In this document: positions 61,573 through 64,000 of the stretch, piece by piece
Position numbering within the stretch: the first letter of the stretch is position 1
How the letters are laid out: each line of letters starts with the position of its first letter
Origin: Shimia sp040370365
GTDB taxonomy: Bacteria > Pseudomonadota > Alphaproteobacteria > Rhodobacterales > Rhodobacteraceae
Length of the DNA: 64,000 bases
Direction of reading: 5' to 3'
NCBI RefSeq assembly: GCF_040370365.1
Contig: NZ_BAABWQ010000002.1
Location: 620,001-684,000 of the forward strand
The notes under the pieces: model-generated
The model's input: the letters and a program-made list of their open reading frames with translations, nothing else
Database searches by the model: none
Told to the model about the DNA's origin: nothing
Translations under genes and position numbers: made by a program

Positions 61573-62418
61573 GTGATAGGCAAAATCATAGGCGCGGGCA
61601 CGCGTGCTCTCTTGGTGGCATTGCTGTTTGCATTGCCTGCAATCATCTTGCCGTCGGTCAGCGCTGACGCCATTCAAATCATGATGCTTTTTGCTCTGTT
61701 CTCAGCCTGTTTGGTGTTCATCGAATACGTCTCTAGCGCGCCATCCATCATAGAATTCCGCTATGCGCCGCCGTTCAATCGCCTGCGGTTTTTGGCGATC
61801 TTCTTTACAGTCTTTGCGCTCTCGGTCATCGCGCGCGGTGAATTGGCACCCAATGCCTTCACATCCTTCCTACATGCCCTCGGCATCATTGTGGGCGACG
61901 CGATTGATTTCCCCTATTCCCCGGTCCGCCTGATGGTGATCATGCTTCCGGAGAACGCCACACCAGAGCTCATCCGCGAAGTCCGCACAGCGTCTGGCCT
62001 GAGCTACCTGATCTCCTTGATGACGTTGGCAGTCTTTTACTTTTATGCCCGTATCCTTGGCTGGCCAGCCCGCAATGGCGCGTTCAACGTCTGGATCAAC
62101 CTGCCACTGTTTGATCCCACCGCAGGTGGCGACGTGCTGCCGCGTTTGCAGCGGGATGGGCGTCTTAACATTGCGTTAGGATTTCTGATGCCATTCTTAA
62201 TTCCAGCGATCATTCAGATGGTATCGGACCTGATTGATCCTATCTATCTGCATGATCCGATGACAATGATCTGGACTATCAGCGCATGGGCCTTTGTTCC
62301 CGCCAGTATGATCATGCGCGGCATGGCCATGACCCGTGTTGCCAGCTTGATCGACGAAAACCGACGTCGCGCCTATGCGGCCTCGCGCGGCATGCATCCC
62401 GTGTCCTCCACCGCCTGA
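61573..62418 (+). CDS. Polytopic membrane protein of unknown function
   Basis: A GTG at 61573 behind AAGGG gives 281 residues; an ATG at 61477 in the same frame is possible but adds a non-hydrophobic leader. There are about five to six spans (LLVALLFALPAIILPSV, IMMLFALFSACLVFIEYV, FLAIFFTVFALSVIA and others). RQRRRAYAASRGM-like basic residues close the C-terminus. No family recognised. The next gene overlaps its 3' end in another frame. Confidence 0.7.
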   Translation: MIGKIIGAGTRALLVALLFALPAIILPSVSADAIQIMMLFALFSACLVFIEYVSSAPSIIEFRYAPPFNRLRFLAIFFTVFALSVIARGELAPNAFTSFLHALGIIVGDAIDFPYSPVRLMVIMLPENATPELIREVRTASGLSYLISLMTLAVFYFYARILGWPARNGAFNVWINLPLFDPTAGGDVLPRLQRDGRLNIALGFLMPFLIPAIIQMVSDLIDPIYLHDPMTMIWTISAWAFVPASMIMRGMAMTRVASLIDENRRRAYAASRGMHPVSSTA

Positions 62419-63437
62419 TCTTCGGCGCCCTCTTTGCTTCTGCCAACCTGAGCCACGCTGAAACCGTCCGCGTCGCCACCTATGATGTTGAACTGTCGCG
62501 CAAAGGCCCCGGCCTCATGCTGCGTGACATTTCCCGCGCCGATCCGCAGATCAAAGCAATCACCCAGGTGGTCACCCACCTCGCGCCGGATGTGCTGTTT
62601 TTACAGGGCGTGGATTACGACGCCGACTTGTTGGGCGCATCGGCGCTGCGTGATCATTTCACCGGAAATGGCCTCCACTATCCGCACATCTTTGCCCTCA
62701 CTCCCAACACTGGTCTCCCGACAGGGCTCGACATGAACGGCGATGGCCGGACCCACAAAGCGTCCGATGCACAGGGCTTTGGCCGGTTTCGCGGCGCCTC
62801 CGGTATGCTGATTCTGTCGCGCTGGCCCTTCGGCGAGGCGCAGGACTTCACGCGCTTACTGTGGCGTGACCTACCGGAGGCGAAGCTGCCATATGTTGAT
62901 GGCAAGCCATTCCCGTCTGAGGCAGCTCAGGCCGCCCAACGTCTGTCCTCAACGGGCCATTGGATACTCCCAGTCAACCATCCCAACCGGACACTGACCC
63001 TAATGCTGTTTGCTGCTGGCCCGCCGGTGTTTGACGGCCCCGAAGACCTCAACGGCCTGCGAAATGCAGATGAAATCCGCCTCTGGTCACACGTTCTGGA
63101 TGGCAAACTTGGCTCCCCCCCCGATGTGCCCTTTGCCTTAATGGGTGGCGCCAACCTCGATCCCGACCGGGGGGAGGGTCGCCATAAAGCAATTCAGCAA
63201 CTGCTCTCTGACCCCCGCCTACAAGACCCACATGCCACAGCGGGGCCAACAGTCGATTGGCGCGAGCCCACACCGGGCGACCTACGTGTAGACTACCTCC
63301 TGCCCAGCGCCGACCTGACAGTCAAAGCGGCTGGGGTGTTCTGGCCCCAACCCTCTGATCCATTGCAGTCTCTACTGACCTTCAAAGACACGCCCGCCAG
63401 TCGCCATCATATGGTTTGGGCTGACATCGATTTTTGA
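62286..63437 (+). CDS. Secreted endonuclease/exonuclease/phosphatase-fold protein, start uncertain
   Basis: The conserved domain begins at ETVRVATYDVELSRKGPGL (about residue 59) and continues with PDVLFLQGVDYD, GFGRFRGASGMLILSRWPF, GGANLDPDRGEGRHKA, RVDYLLPSADL and SRHHMVWADIDF, which are the EEP metal and catalytic blocks. A signal-like stretch LIFGALFASANLSHAE comes before it. The only in-frame ATG, at 62286, would add a basic, non-signal leader that overlaps the previous gene. No ATG, GTG or TTG lies at the natural place. Its end overlaps the convergent epimerase by 31 bases. Confidence 0.75.
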   Translation: MGLCSRQYDHARHGHDPCCQLDRRKPTSRLCGLARHASRVLHRLIFGALFASANLSHAETVRVATYDVELSRKGPGLMLRDISRADPQIKAITQVVTHLAPDVLFLQGVDYDADLLGASALRDHFTGNGLHYPHIFALTPNTGLPTGLDMNGDGRTHKASDAQGFGRFRGASGMLILSRWPFGEAQDFTRLLWRDLPEAKLPYVDGKPFPSEAAQAAQRLSSTGHWILPVNHPNRTLTLMLFAAGPPVFDGPEDLNGLRNADEIRLWSHVLDGKLGSPPDVPFALMGGANLDPDRGEGRHKAIQQLLSDPRLQDPHATAGPTVDWREPTPGDLRVDYLLPSADLTVKAAGVFWPQPSDPLQSLLTFKDTPASRHHMVWADIDF

Positions 63438-64000
63438 GATCGGCCAATCTCATCTGGTAGCGCAGAGGCCAACGCAACATGCAGCTCAGTGTGCTTAAAT
63501 CCGGGTAAAACAGCCTCAAACCGCGCTCCATCCAATCGATGCGGCGTGTTCCACAGATAGCGCATCTCAAGCAGAAACGGAGCGAGCTTCCAAAATGGGG
63601 CCGCCAGTTTCAGGGCCCACCATGGCATTGTCCGTACTTTGATCGACCGCCCTAAAACAGCCTCCAGCGCCTGTATCAATTCATCCCCGGTCAACGTGTA
63701 TCCAGCAAAACAGATATCCTCAAACCGGTTAAGCTCGGTGCGTTTTTCAGCCAATCCCACTGCCGCGCGGCACACATCAGGCAAATAGGCCCATGCGTGT
63801 TCGACGTCGCGCCGCCCCGGATAGGTGAACAAGCTGCGCGAAATTTTCTTGGCCATGATCATATCAAACCAATTGCCGGACGCCTTTGTGTCAATGAAAT
63901 CACCGGACCGCAGAACAATCGTGCGCACGCCACTGTCTCGATAAGCCTGCTCCATGTCGCGCCGAATTTGCCCAAGCGGATTGCGCGCCTGATGCGCGGT
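63407..64000 (-). CDS. NAD(P)-dependent epimerase/reductase, 3' part (5' end outside window)
   Basis: The frame is open to the window edge (15 further codons before the first internal Met). The visible 198 residues are the C-terminal half of an extended SDR protein: TIVLRSGDFIDTK, YPGRRDVEHAWAYLPDVCRAAV, and FAGYTLTGDELIQALEAVLG (in part). The Rossmann GxxGxxG motif would lie upstream. Substrate unknown. Confidence 0.78.
   Translation of the reverse strand, partial: TAHQARNPLGQIRRDMEQAYRDSGVRTIVLRSGDFIDTKASGNWFDMIMAKKISRSLFTYPGRRDVEHAWAYLPDVCRAAVGLAEKRTELNRFEDICFAGYTLTGDELIQALEAVLGRSIKVRTMPWWALKLAAPFWKLAPFLLEMRYLWNTPHRLDGARFEAVLPGFKHTELHVALASALPDEIGRSQKSMSAQTI

Noticed and set aside
1..64000. 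CRISPR array, tRNA, rRNA or insertion sequence
   Set aside because: I looked for regularly spaced repeats, cloverleaf sequences and transposase frames and saw none.

Overview
The window looks like a chromosomal segment of a marine Roseobacter-group alphaproteobacterium (Rhodobacteraceae). The basis is about 60% G+C coding DNA, the taurine gene set with a MocR-type TauR, glycolate oxidase glcDEF, a DUF1523 protein, and many products that resemble Roseobacter proteins. It is gene-dense, with short intergenic gaps and mostly rho-independent terminators. I see no tRNA, rRNA, CRISPR array, insertion sequence or integrase. All family assignments come from reading motifs by eye and from memory; no database search was run.

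Layout. 1-8.5 kb: the tail of a calcium-binding-type secreted protein, rpsO, a CobW-type metallochaperone behind a Zur-like palindrome, a fatty-acid hydroxylase, two small unknowns, an SGNH lipoprotein, pnp and a beta-lactamase-fold hydrolase. 8.5-14.3 kb: a six-TM chemoreceptor with a small partner, 1-Cys peroxiredoxin, an aldehyde dehydrogenase and a DEAD-box helicase. 14.7-31.7 kb: a nearly complete taurine dissimilation island. It holds TauABC (uptake), Tpa, TauR, Xsc, AckA, Pta, citrate synthase and a SoeABC-type sulfite dehydrogenase. Taurine is imported, deaminated to sulfoacetaldehyde and desulfonated to sulfite plus acetyl phosphate; acetyl phosphate goes to acetate plus ATP or to acetyl-CoA and the TCA cycle, and sulfite is oxidised to sulfate. 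Three upstream regions carry paired CTGGAC/TTGGCC-type direct repeats at 22-23 bp spacing that look like TauR operators.

31.7-40.4 kb: a run of eleven minus-strand genes, none of known function, that I consider the most novel part of the window. It holds a TelA-like coiled-coil protein, several small membrane proteins, a 373-residue soluble protein, an AAA+ ATPase, a DUF6638-like protein and DUF1523. Genes abut or overlap, so they are probably co-expressed. Three members are visibly AT-rich and look like later insertions. One of these resembles the PutAbiC family of phage abortive-infection proteins. A membrane-associated stress or defence complex is a reasonable hypothesis, not a demonstrated one.

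40.5-64 kb: ohrR/ohr with operators, creatinase, a P1-family peptidase, an alpha/beta hydrolase, a large secreted phytase-esterase-like protein behind a Pho box, an MFS transporter, Hsp20, two paralogous secreted trypsin-like proteases sharing a C-terminal tag, glcDEF, DUF599, rlmH-rsfS, an MscS channel, leuCD, a GNAT, a polytopic membrane protein with an overlapping secreted EEP-fold protein, and the 3' part of an NAD-dependent epimerase running off the window edge.
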